A stretch of DNA of 17,547 bases from NCBI GenBank assembly GCA_937893145.1, contig CALBJW010000187.1, forward strand, positions 1 through 17,547. The letters are read 5' to 3'. Below, piece by piece: positions 1 to 6,336 of the stretch (its first letter is position 1; each line of letters begins with the position of its first letter). The stretch comes from an uncultured Prevotellaceae bacterium. Its GTDB lineage: Bacteria; Bacteroidota; Bacteroidia; Bacteroidales; Bacteroidaceae. A program made the translations under genes and the position numbers. Below the pieces are notes generated by a model. The model saw only the letters and a list, made by a program, of their open reading frames with translations, was not told the DNA's origin and did no database searches.

Positions 1-48
1 ACCCCGAGATTACAAATCACGTGCTCTGGCCAACTGAGCTAAAGAGGC
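1..48 (-). tRNA. tRNA-Thr (anticodon TGT), 3' part missing
   Basis: Read on the minus strand, the sequence gives the 5' part of a tRNA: a 7-base acceptor strand GCCTCTT, T8-A9, a D arm with GCTC pairing to GAGC, and an anticodon loop TTTGTAA. The anticodon TGT (plus-strand 12-14) decodes ACA threonine codons. The window ends in the variable loop, so the T arm and 3' acceptor strand are not visible. The anticodon stem CGTGA/TCTCG contains one T-T mismatch at positions 29-41. The gene begins four bases after the end of the SRP RNA terminal helix, with no promoter between them, so the two are probably transcribed together. Confidence 0.93.
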
Positions 49-52
49 GGGT

Positions 53-148
53 GGGTAAGCTTACTATATCGCGCCGCTACAACCAAGTACCTTTGCTGCG
101 ATCAAGCCCTGGAGGATTCCGAGGGAGCTGGCCGTATAGGACTTACCC
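53..148 (-). ncRNA. ffs: Signal recognition particle RNA (small bacterial / 4.5S type)
   Basis: This is the RNA part of the SRP, which with Ffh delivers ribosomes making membrane proteins to FtsY. The ends pair perfectly: plus-strand 53-59 with 142-148 (GGGUAAG/CUUACCC in the RNA). Next comes CUAUA/UAUAG, then a GCU/AGC pairing. The conserved Ffh-binding symmetric loop is visible as CCAGGG on the 5' side and GCAGCAAAGG on the 3' side. The helix apex reads GC-UUGAUC-GC rather than the usual form closed around GGAA. Length is about 96 bases, normal for the small bacterial type without an Alu domain. A good promoter lies upstream and a tRNA-Thr follows at once, so its 3' end may be made by RNA processing. 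ffh is about 0.8 kb away on the other strand. Confidence 0.86.
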
Positions 149-190
149 ATTTTGACTAACAAAAATGATGTCATTTTCGTTTAGCGAGTG

Positions 191-221
191 CAAAGGTATG
201 CCTTTTTTCCAATATGACAAA
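191..221 (-). promoter_or_regulatory. Promoter of the SRP RNA - tRNA-Thr unit
   Basis: On the minus strand a perfect Bacteroidota -7 box, TACCTTTG (198 down to 191), lies 19 bases after a TTTG -33 element (221 to 218). The predicted start is near 184-187, giving a leader of about 40 bases before the SRP RNA. The -7 box is followed directly by CACTCGC, as in the tRNA-His and dnaA promoters here. The leader contains a dyad, AAAATGA-TG-TCATTTT, at plus-strand 162-177. Confidence 0.78.
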
Positions 222-269
222 ATATTTTAATGCTTTTTTTGTGCCCTCACGAAAAATCTTCTTCTTTCA

Positions 270-301
270 TTCGTAATTCTTAATAATTCTTCGTAACTTT
301 G
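270..301 (+). promoter_or_regulatory. Promoter of the dedA-ffh-folD unit
   Basis: A -7 box TAACTTTG (294-301) lies 20 bases after TTCG (270-273), a one-mismatch -33 element. The start codon is at 310, so the predicted transcription start (about 305-308) leaves only a few leader bases. The mRNA is probably leaderless or nearly so. Confidence 0.65.
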
Positions 302-309
302 CACCAATT

Positions 310-942
310 ATGGAAGAATTTATACTTACAATAACAAACGGAGCACTCGACAACCTCAATTACTGGTGGATAATTCTCTTTATGGCAATAGAGAGTTCGT
401 TCATACCTTTCCCATCAGAAGTGGTTATGATACCAGCTGCATATATGGCAGCGGAGACTGGCGAGATGTCGTTCCCAATGGTCATTCTTTCAGGAACAGT
501 AGGTGCATTGATAGGAGCTCTCATAAACTACGCCCTATCCTACTTCCTTGGACGACCTATCATATACGGATTTGCAAACTCACGCTTCGGCCACATGTGT
601 CTGATAGATGCAGAAAAGGTGGAGCAGGCAGAGAAGTACTTTGATAAGCATGGAGCTATCTCAACACTTATCGGCAGAATGATTCCTGCCATCCGTCAGT
701 TGATTTCCATCCCTGCAGGTCTATCGAAGATGAACCTCGTGAGTTTCGTGACATTCACATGCATCGGTGCTGCCATCTGGAACACTATCCTCGTTGGTAT
801 AGGATACGCCTTCCACTCTACAATGCCAAAGCAACAGCTCATCGATGTGGTTGCACACTATAGCCACATCATTGGAATCACAGCAATAGCTCTTGTAGCG
901 GCAGCGTTTGCATACATTATTTACAAAGGAATAAAGAAATAA
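310..942 (+). CDS. DedA/VTT-family inner-membrane protein
   Basis: A 210-residue integral membrane protein of the DedA (SNARE-associated, VTT domain) family. Some bacterial members take part in undecaprenyl phosphate or phospholipid translocation and envelope homeostasis. Both family motifs are clear: ESSFIPFPSE at residues 28-37, with the acidic residue in the first re-entrant region, and GRMIPAIRQLISIPAG at 122-137, with the paired arginines. Hydrophobic segments lie around 18-47, 56-85, 140-165 and 185-207. Length is normal. ATG 310 is the first start after the promoter and lies within a few bases of the predicted transcript start. ffh follows after 7 bases, so the two are an operon. The exact substrate cannot be told from sequence. 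Confidence 0.9.
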   Translation: MEEFILTITNGALDNLNYWWIILFMAIESSFIPFPSEVVMIPAAYMAAETGEMSFPMVILSGTVGALIGALINYALSYFLGRPIIYGFANSRFGHMCLIDAEKVEQAEKYFDKHGAISTLIGRMIPAIRQLISIPAGLSKMNLVSFVTFTCIGAAIWNTILVGIGYAFHSTMPKQQLIDVVAHYSHIIGITAIALVAAAFAYIIYKGIKK

Positions 943-949
943 AAGATAT

Positions 950-2311
950 ATGTTTGAAAATCTTAGTGAAAGACTTGAACGCTCTTTCAAAATACTCAAG
1001 GGTGAAGGACAAATCACCGAAATCAATGTAGCGGAAACACTCAAGGATGTCCGCAAGGCATTGCTCGAAGCCGATGTTGAGTTCAAGGTTGCAAAGAACT
1101 TTGTCAACGAGGTAAAGGCTAAGGCTCTCGGTCAGGGTGTACTTACAGCTGTTAAGCCATCACAGATGATGGTTAAGATTGTACACGACGAACTTGCACT
1201 CATGATGGGTGGTAAGGCTGCCGAATTCAATGTACAGGGCCATCCTGCAGTAATCCTCATGGCAGGTCTCAATGGTGCCGGTAAGACTACAATGTCGGGT
1301 AAGCTTGCGCTCCTCCTCAAGAACCAGCACCACAAGAAGCCACTCCTTGCTGCCTGTGATACATTCCGTCCAGCCGCTATGGAACAGCTTCGCGTACTTG
1401 CAGAACAGGTAGAGGTTCCTTGTTATATAGAAGAAGGTGCAACAGACCCTGTGAAGGTTGCTCTCAATGCTATCCAGTCGGCTAAGGCAAATGGTCAGGA
1501 TGTGGTAATCGTCGATACAGCAGGTCGCCAGTCTATCGATGAGGAACTCATGGTTCAGATTCGCAACATCAAGGATGCCATCAACCCTAACGAGACTCTC
1601 CTCGTAGTCGATGCCATGATTGGTCAGGAGGCTGTGACTACTGCAAAGACATTCAACGAACGACTCGAAATTGATGGTGTTATCCTCACAAAGCTCGATG
1701 GTGATACTCGTGGTGGTGCTGCCCTCTCAATCCGTACCGTTGTTGACAAGCCTATCAAGTTTGTTGGTACAGGCGAAAAGATGGAGGCTCTCGATGTGTT
1801 CCACCCAGACCGTATGGCAGACCGAATCCTCGGCATGGGTGATATCGTCAGCTTCGTGGAACGCGCTCAGCAGCAGTTCGACGAGGAAGAGGCAAAGAAG
1901 CTCCAGAAGAAGATTGCGAAAAACAAGTTCGACTACAACGACTTCCTTGGTCAGATTCAGCAAATCAAGCGCATGGGTAACATCAAGGACCTCGCTTCGA
2001 TGATTCCTGGTGTAGGCAAGGCAATCAAGGATATCGACATTGATGACAACGCATTCAAGAGTGTTGAAGCAATGATTTCTTCAATGACTCCATACGAACG
2101 TGAGCATCCTGAGTGCATCAACATGTCGCGCAAGCAGCGTATCGCAAAGGGTTCTGGTAACTCTATCGACGAAGTGAACCGCGTGACTAAGCAATTTGAG
2201 CAGATGCGCAAGATGATGCACATGATGACTGGCTCTAAGATGGCTGGTGCCATGAAGCAGATGCAGCGTATGCAGGGCATGAAGGGAATGAAAGGTATGC
2301 CTAAATTTTAG
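950..2311 (+). CDS. ffh: Signal recognition particle protein Ffh (SRP54 GTPase)
   Basis: SRP GTPase that binds SRP RNA and signal sequences and docks with FtsY at the membrane. 453 residues, full length. The N domain (about 1-90) is followed by the G domain with GLNGAGKTT at 106-114, DTFRPAA at 137-143, DTAGR at 189-193 and TKLDGD at 247-252. The M domain (about 300-453) contains the SRP RNA-binding segment SRKQRIAKGSGN and ends in a very methionine-rich tail (repeats of MKGM), as expected for the flexible signal-sequence groove. Seven bases separate it from the dedA-family stop and no promoter is seen between, so it is co-transcribed. Its RNA partner is encoded just upstream on the opposite strand. 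Confidence 0.98.
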   Translation: MFENLSERLERSFKILKGEGQITEINVAETLKDVRKALLEADVEFKVAKNFVNEVKAKALGQGVLTAVKPSQMMVKIVHDELALMMGGKAAEFNVQGHPAVILMAGLNGAGKTTMSGKLALLLKNQHHKKPLLAACDTFRPAAMEQLRVLAEQVEVPCYIEEGATDPVKVALNAIQSAKANGQDVVIVDTAGRQSIDEELMVQIRNIKDAINPNETLLVVDAMIGQEAVTTAKTFNERLEIDGVILTKLDGDTRGGAALSIRTVVDKPIKFVGTGEKMEALDVFHPDRMADRILGMGDIVSFVERAQQQFDEEEAKKLQKKIAKNKFDYNDFLGQIQQIKRMGNIKDLASMIPGVGKAIKDIDIDDNAFKSVEAMISSMTPYEREHPECINMSRKQRIAKGSGNSIDEVNRVTKQFEQMRKMMHMMTGSKMAGAMKQMQRMQGMKGMKGMPKF

Positions 2312-2321
2312 TAAATAATCC

Positions 2322-2360
2322 ACAGTCGTCGCAAGTTTTTCATGAACTTGCGATTGCTGT
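2322..2360 (+). other. Strong hairpin between ffh and folD
   Basis: TCGCAAGTT (2329-2337) pairs perfectly with AACTTGCGA (2345-2353) around a 7-base loop. Imperfect pairing extends the stem to 2322/2360. Only TGTTTATA follows, not a clean T run. It may be an attenuator, a partial terminator or an mRNA-stabilising element at an operon joint. No -7 box was found between it and folD. Confidence 0.55.
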
Positions 2361-2376
2361 TTATATAACGATATTT

Positions 2377-3258
2377 ATGCAACTCATAGACGGAAAAGCA
2401 ACAGCAGCAGCCATCAAGGCTGAAATTGCTGAAGAAGTTAAGAACATCGTTGAGAACGGGGGCAAGCGCCCTCACTTGGCAGCTATCCTCGTTGGTCACG
2501 ACGGTGGTTCGGAAACTTATGTAAAGAACAAGGTCATTGCCTGTGAGCAATGCGGTTTCACAAGCACACTCATCAGATTTGAAGACGACATCACTGAGGA
2601 GACTCTTCTCAATCAGGTAAAGAAGCTCAACGAAGACCCAGATGTAGATGGCTTCATCGTTCAGCTCCCATTGCCAAAGCACATCTCTGAGCAGAAGGTA
2701 ATCGAGGCTATCGACTACAAGAAGGATGTGGATGGTTTCCACCCAATCAATGTAGGTCGTATGTCTATCGGACTTCCATGTTATGTCAGTGCTACCCCAC
2801 TCGGCATCACAGACCTCCTTGCTCGTTACAATATTGAGACAAGCGGCAAGAAGTGCGTTGTGCTTGGTCGTTCCAACATCGTAGGCAAACCTATGGCACA
2901 GCTCATGATGCAGAAGCGCTACCCAGGCGATGCAACAGTAACTGTTCTCCACTCTCACTCTAAGAACATCAAGGAAGAATGTCTTCAGGCAGACATCATC
3001 ATCGCTGCTCTCGGACAACCAAACTTCGTGACTGCCGACATGGTTAAACCTGGTGCAGTAATCATCGATGTGGGTACTACTCGTGTTCCTGATGCTACTC
3101 GCAAGAGCGGCTTCCGCCTTAACGGTGATGTTAAGTTTGATGAGGTGGCTGAGAAATGCTCATTCATCACTCCAGTACCTGGTGGTGTGGGTCCAATGAC
3201 AATCTGTTCGCTCATGAAGAACACCCTCAGCGCTGGCAAGAAAGAATTCTATAAATAG
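2377..3258 (+). CDS. folD: Bifunctional methylenetetrahydrofolate dehydrogenase / cyclohydrolase FolD
   Basis: Cytosolic enzyme that interconverts 5,10-methylene-, 5,10-methenyl- and 10-formyl-tetrahydrofolate with NADP, feeding purine and formyl-methionine synthesis. 293 residues, full length. The catalytic motif YVKNK gives Tyr48 and Lys52. QLPLP is at 96-100 and KDVDGFHP at 116-123 carries the conserved Asp. The nucleotide-binding segment VVLGRSNIVGKP is at 161-172 and the C-terminal PVPGGVGPMT at 266-275. It lies 65 bases after ffh in the same direction with a hairpin between, so expression may be partly uncoupled from ffh. A strong terminator follows. Confidence 0.98.
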   Translation: MQLIDGKATAAAIKAEIAEEVKNIVENGGKRPHLAAILVGHDGGSETYVKNKVIACEQCGFTSTLIRFEDDITEETLLNQVKKLNEDPDVDGFIVQLPLPKHISEQKVIEAIDYKKDVDGFHPINVGRMSIGLPCYVSATPLGITDLLARYNIETSGKKCVVLGRSNIVGKPMAQLMMQKRYPGDATVTVLHSHSKNIKEECLQADIIIAALGQPNFVTADMVKPGAVIIDVGTTRVPDATRKSGFRLNGDVKFDEVAEKCSFITPVPGGVGPMTICSLMKNTLSAGKKEFYK

Positions 3259-3271
3259 TGTACAAATATTC

Positions 3272-3312
3272 ACAAAATGCAACTTTCCTCAAAAAAAGTT
3301 GCATTTTGTTTT
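3272..3312 (+). terminator. Rho-independent terminator after folD
   Basis: A perfect 15-bp stem, ACAAAATGCAACTTT (3272-3286) with its complement at 3295-3309, encloses an 8-base loop. TTTT overlaps and follows the 3' arm. It begins 13 bases after the folD stop. Its last bases also form the -33 element of the tRNA-His promoter. Confidence 0.85.
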
Positions 3313-3341
3313 GGTATTCTCATAAAAAGTACCTACCTTTG
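3310..3341 (+). promoter_or_regulatory. Promoter of tRNA-His
   Basis: A -33 element TTTG (3310-3313), 20 bases of spacer, then a -7 box TACCTTTG (3334-3341). CACTCGC follows directly (3342-3348), the same extension seen at the SRP RNA and dnaA promoters. Transcription should start near 3346-3348, about 50 bases before the tRNA. Confidence 0.8.
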
Positions 3342-3397
3342 CACTCGCAAAACGGAAGGAACAGCAAATTGCTCAACTTCCAATTTATGCCAACATG

Positions 3398-3471
3398 GTG
3401 GATGTAGTTCAGTTGGTTAGAGCGTCAGATTGTGGTTCTGAATGTCGTCGGTTCGAGCCCGACCCTCCACC
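3398..3471 (+). tRNA. tRNA-His (anticodon GTG)
   Basis: A complete cloverleaf. The D stem is GTTC/GAGC, the anticodon stem TCAGA/TCTGA has anticodon GTG at 3432-3434, and the T stem GTCGG/CCGAC encloses TTCGAGC. G at 3397 can serve as G-1 opposite C73 (3471), the histidine identity pair. CCA is not encoded after C73. The acceptor stem GTGGATG/CCTCCAC has one T-C mismatch, at pair 6-67 (3403 and 3465), which is unusual. The gene is a single tRNA with its own promoter and terminator. Confidence 0.96.
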
Positions 3472-3520
3472 CACATTATATTTCTCTCTCAAAAAAGGCA
3501 TAAATAATAAGACAATTGTT

Positions 3521-3554
3521 ATGGAACTTCGCTGTGAAGCGAGGTTCCATTTTT
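3521..3554 (+). terminator. Rho-independent terminator of the tRNA-His transcript
   Basis: A 12-bp stem, ATGGAACTTCGC (3521-3532) with GCGAGGTTCCAT (3539-3550) including one G-T pair, encloses a 6-base loop. A T run follows at 3551-3554. It lies about 50 bases after the tRNA and before the convergent lysozyme gene. Confidence 0.82.
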
Positions 3555-3576
3555 GATTATATGAAAATAACTAAAT

Positions 3577-3612
3577 TAAGAGCCATGAAAGTATTACCCT
3601 TCATGGCTCTTA
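3577..3612 (-). terminator. Terminator hairpin of the GH25 lysozyme gene
   Basis: A perfect 13-bp stem, TAAGAGCCATGAA (3577-3589) with its complement at 3600-3612, encloses a 10-base loop. On the minus strand it lies 19 bases after the lysozyme stop and is followed by a modest T-rich tract (TTAATTTAG). It faces the tRNA-His terminator, so the pair separates two convergent transcripts. Confidence 0.75.
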
Positions 3613-3631
3613 TTACTTGTTATGATGCTCT

Positions 3632-4513
3632 TTACTTGTACTTTATCTCATAAAGACCATGTCTGCCCACAAACCTGTTTCTGTCTATATAGCCCTTCAC
3701 ACCTCTTGCCTTACCCTTTGCTGAATATTGCCAGATGAGATAATCATCATTATCGGTGAGGACTGGTTGTTCATCAGCGTAGGCCGCAATCCAGAACTTA
3801 TAGTTTCGGAATCGTGTTCCGTAGAAATGCTTATTGTAGAAGTTCTTGCCTGTATAGATTATTGGGCGCACTCCATATTCCTTTTCAATCAGCACCAGAA
3901 GGTCTTCAAGACAATCATCAAATCGCGACTTCGACATTCCTCCAGGCATCACCTCAACATCAACCATCGGAACAAGGTCCTGCTTCTGCGGTTCGAAGAC
4001 CTGCTTGAAGATAGCAAACTGCTCTCGAGCCGAATTGTTTGCTCGGAAGAAATGGTATGTGCCAACCTTCACTCCATAGCGGCGAGCTTCGTTTACATTT
4101 CGTGCGTATGTATTATCGATAATGGTTGAACCTTCTGTTGCCTTGATATATACAAATCCACACTGAGGATCACTCGACAACTGGCTCCAATCTATATTTC
4201 CTTGATAATGGCTGATGTCATATCCTTCAGTCTGGCGACCACCTCGACCTAATGCGTATGCACCAACGAAAGGCAGGTCTCTGCCTCGAGGATGGGAATC
4301 TGGCTTTGCTTTCTTACAAATCGGGTCGGGGTTAATATCCAAAACAACAGCCTCTGTCTTCTTACTTTTCTTTGGCTTTTTGTCACCAGCAGCATAAGTA
4401 GGACTGACAGACATCAGTATGAGAATGGAGATAGTCAGCAGATACTTCCCAAAACTCATTAACTTATTTGATTGGTAGGTTTTAGTTTGTTTATATATCA
4501 TAAGGTGAATCAT
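3632..4513 (-). CDS. Secreted GH25 lysozyme-like muramidase
   Basis: Glycoside hydrolase family 25 enzyme, expected to cut the MurNAc-GlcNAc bond of peptidoglycan. Residue numbers refer to the 293-residue reading frame. A signal peptide ends near TYAA (about 39-42), and a lysine-rich stretch (DKKPKKSKK, 44-52) follows. The catalytic domain opens with GYDISHYQG (97-105, Asp99). ATEG with Glu127 and MVDVEV with Asp185/Glu187 match the active-site acids. The domain closes with the late aromatic segment YLIWQYS. Start choice is uncertain: Met1, Met5 (4501) and Met19 (4459) are all in frame. Met19 gives the most typical signal peptide, while Met1 lies about 28 bases after the predicted transcript start. 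It is monocistronic and divergent from nudC. Confidence 0.92.
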   Translation of the reverse strand: MIHLMIYKQTKTYQSNKLMSFGKYLLTISILILMSVSPTYAAGDKKPKKSKKTEAVVLDINPDPICKKAKPDSHPRGRDLPFVGAYALGRGGRQTEGYDISHYQGNIDWSQLSSDPQCGFVYIKATEGSTIIDNTYARNVNEARRYGVKVGTYHFFRANNSAREQFAIFKQVFEPQKQDLVPMVDVEVMPGGMSKSRFDDCLEDLLVLIEKEYGVRPIIYTGKNFYNKHFYGTRFRNYKFWIAAYADEQPVLTDNDDYLIWQYSAKGKARGVKGYIDRNRFVGRHGLYEIKYK

Positions 4514-4543
4514 GTCAATAGTTCATAGTGCTATGCAATAATG

Positions 4544-4575
4544 TCTGCAAAATTAGCAGATTTGTTTTAATTTTG
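4544..4575 (+). promoter_or_regulatory. Possible distal promoter of the nudC unit
   Basis: A plus-strand TAATTTTG (4568-4575) lies 20 bases after TCTG (4544-4547), a one-mismatch -33 element. It is the mirror image of the lysozyme -7 box and overlaps that promoter. It would give nudC a leader of about 80 bases, unlike the leaderless start predicted from the proximal box at 4651. Confidence 0.4.
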
Positions 4576-4579
4576 CAAT
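4548..4579 (-). promoter_or_regulatory. Promoter of the GH25 lysozyme gene
   Basis: On the minus strand a perfect -7 box TAATTTTG (4555 down to 4548) follows, after 20 bases, ATTG (4579 to 4576), a one-mismatch -33 element. The box is one arm of the inverted repeat TGCAAAATTA/TAATTTTGCA (4546-4555 and 4568-4577). The short repeat TCTGC/GCAGA (4544-4548, 4556-4560) also flanks it. Confidence 0.62.
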
Positions 4580-4650
4580 TTTAAAGGCAACTCTTAACTT
4601 TTTTAATGATTTATCGGGGAATTAGGTAACTTTTTCTCGTAAATTATCAG

Positions 4651-4658
4651 TAAATTTG
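4651..4658 (+). promoter_or_regulatory. -7 box of nudC, overlapping its start region
   Basis: TAAATTTG (4651-4658) matches TAnnTTTG and ends five bases before the GTG start at 4663. No clear -33 element is seen at the proper spacing. Transcription would begin at or beside the start codon. Confidence 0.55.
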
Positions 4659-4662
4659 CATC

Positions 4663-5484
4663 GTGAAAGATAAAGTGCAGACATATTGGTTCATTTTTGT
4701 GGGCACAAGTTTACTTCTTTATAAGGAGAAAGATGCGGATTCGTATTCTGTTCCCTTGAGTGAAGACGCCCCTGTTGATGTAAAGGATTGGACTTACATA
4801 CAAGTTTTACCTGATTTGGATGGTTGCAAATGCAAATCATTCCAATTGTCTGTTCCACCTGCAAACATCGATGACTTTGCTACTGTAGGTTTGCGTGAGT
4901 CGTACTACAAACTGCCAGTTAGGTTCTACAACATGGCGAGCAAAGCAAGCGAACTAATCTTCTGGAACACTAACACCCAATATTGCGGTGTGTGTGGTGC
5001 TCCGATGAAGAGACATACTGAGATTAGCAAGCGATGCACCAACTGCGGAAAAGAAGTTTGGCCTCAAGTTGCCCCTGCCATCATCGTAAGGATAAAGAAA
5101 GCAGCTGTTGTTGGGGCAAATGGAGAAGTCATCGAACCTGAGAAGATTCTCCTCGTTCATGCACGCAATTTCCGCCGAGGCGAGATGTATGGTCTTGTTG
5201 CAGGATTTGTGGAAACGGGCGAGACACTTGAAGACTGCGTGAGAAGAGAGGTGGAGGAAGAAGTGAATCTTAAGGTCAAGAACATAAAGTACTTTGGCAG
5301 TCAGGCTTGGCCCTACCCCTCTGGTATCATGATTGGTTTCACGGCAGACTACGAAAGTGGAGAAATAAAGCTCCAGGATGAGGAACTGAGCAGAGGCGGC
5401 TGGTTCTCAAAGGACGGAATGCCTCCTATTCCAGACAAGATGTCCATTGCTCGAATGCTTATTGACGACTGGTTAGAGAATTAA
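4663..5484 (+). CDS. nudC: NAD(+) diphosphatase / RNA decapping Nudix hydrolase NudC
   Basis: Nudix hydrolase that splits NAD(H) into NMN(H) and AMP; family members also remove the NAD cap of RNA. 273 residues. The N-terminal domain (1-100) is followed by a four-cysteine zinc ribbon, Cys108, Cys111, Cys125 and Cys128. The Nudix box runs from Gly181 to REVEEEV (195-201), with the metal-binding glutamates. SQAWPYPSG at 213-221 is the NudC-specific NAD motif (SQPWPFP type). The start is GTG: an in-frame TAA lies 12 bases upstream and the first in-frame ATG is codon 91. A second GTG (4675) is possible if the transcript begins slightly late. It leads an operon with the amidase gene 46 bases downstream. 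Confidence 0.95.
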   Translation: MKDKVQTYWFIFVGTSLLLYKEKDADSYSVPLSEDAPVDVKDWTYIQVLPDLDGCKCKSFQLSVPPANIDDFATVGLRESYYKLPVRFYNMASKASELIFWNTNTQYCGVCGAPMKRHTEISKRCTNCGKEVWPQVAPAIIVRIKKAAVVGANGEVIEPEKILLVHARNFRRGEMYGLVAGFVETGETLEDCVRREVEEEVNLKVKNIKYFGSQAWPYPSGIMIGFTADYESGEIKLQDEELSRGGWFSKDGMPPIPDKMSIARMLIDDWLEN

Positions 5485-5530
5485 ATACAAAAGATAATAA
5501 TTGAACTAATTACATTAGAAATAACATAAT

Positions 5531-6298
5531 ATGAATATTCGATACAAACATATAATAACCGCACTCCTCTTGTTTATGATGCCATTTGCAATGTTTGCAG
5601 ATGGATTTACCGTAGTTCTTGATGCTGGACATGGAGGTAAGGACCCTGGTACAGTAGGTTCGAAGAGAACGAATCAAGAAAAGAACATCAACCTTGCTGT
5701 TGCAAAAGAAGTGGGAAGATTGCTTGCAGCCAACAATCCTGACATCAAGGTTGTATATACACGAACCACTGATGTGTTTGTGGAATTGGGTAAAAGAGCA
5801 GAGATTGCAAACAACTGGAAGGCAGACCTCTTCATCTCCATCCATGTGAATTCACTTCCAAAAGGCAACACAAGAGTAAACGGAGTTCAGACATACACAC
5901 TCACTCTCAACACTTCAAAGGAAAATATGGAAGTGGAGAAACGAGAAAACTCCGTTATCAACCTCGAAAGTTCGGGCGCTCAGGCAAAATACAAGTACAA
6001 CGACACAACAGAAGCAAAGATAATGTGGGAACTCATGCAGGATACCGACCTCAAGGAAAGTGTTGCTTTTGCCAAGAAAGTACAGAACGAAATGGTCGGA
6101 ACAGCCGGCCGAAAGAACATGGGCATTAGACAGGCAGACTTTGCAGTTCTACGACTTACATACATGCCAAGCGTACTTCTTGAAATCGGCTACATCTCAA
6201 ATCCTGCCGAAGAAGAGTACCTACTCAGTAGCAACGGACAGAAAAGCATCGCAAAGTCCATTTACAATGCTATCGTTAGTTACAAAAAGAGCAAATAA
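5531..6298 (+). CDS. Periplasmic N-acetylmuramoyl-L-alanine amidase (Amidase_3)
   Basis: Zinc amidase that removes stem peptides from MurNAc during cell-wall remodelling and daughter-cell separation. 255 residues. A signal peptide spans 1-23 (cut near MFA-DG) and a single catalytic domain follows. Zinc ligands are His34 in DAGHGGKDPG, Glu50 and His105 in DLFISIHVNS. The catalytic glutamate is Glu218 in MPSVLLEIGY. TRTTDVFVELGKRAEIAN fits the family. The block around 125-170 (many Lys, Glu and Asn) is the family's variable insert, which in AmiC-type enzymes can be regulatory. No AMIN or SPOR domain is present. It lies between nudC and the MCE gene with short gaps and no visible promoter of its own. 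Confidence 0.95.
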   Translation: MNIRYKHIITALLLFMMPFAMFADGFTVVLDAGHGGKDPGTVGSKRTNQEKNINLAVAKEVGRLLAANNPDIKVVYTRTTDVFVELGKRAEIANNWKADLFISIHVNSLPKGNTRVNGVQTYTLTLNTSKENMEVEKRENSVINLESSGAQAKYKYNDTTEAKIMWELMQDTDLKESVAFAKKVQNEMVGTAGRKNMGIRQADFAVLRLTYMPSVLLEIGYISNPAEEEYLLSSNGQKSIAKSIYNAIVSYKKSK

Positions 6299-6336
6299 AC
6301 AATTTTACACCTTATTAATTTAAAGGCGAAAAGATT

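Noticed and set aside
721..1107. Minus-strand frame across the dedA/ffh junction
   Set aside because: It lies over two well-recognised plus-strand genes, has no family pattern and no promoter. It is a shadow of their codon bias, as are the other long opposite frames over ffh, folD, dnaA, the ABC gene and the plug/golvesin genes.
2308..3018. 236-residue minus-strand frame opposite folD
   Set aside because: It covers the first three quarters of an intact folD and has an odd Cys/Val/Asp-rich composition typical of an antisense shadow.
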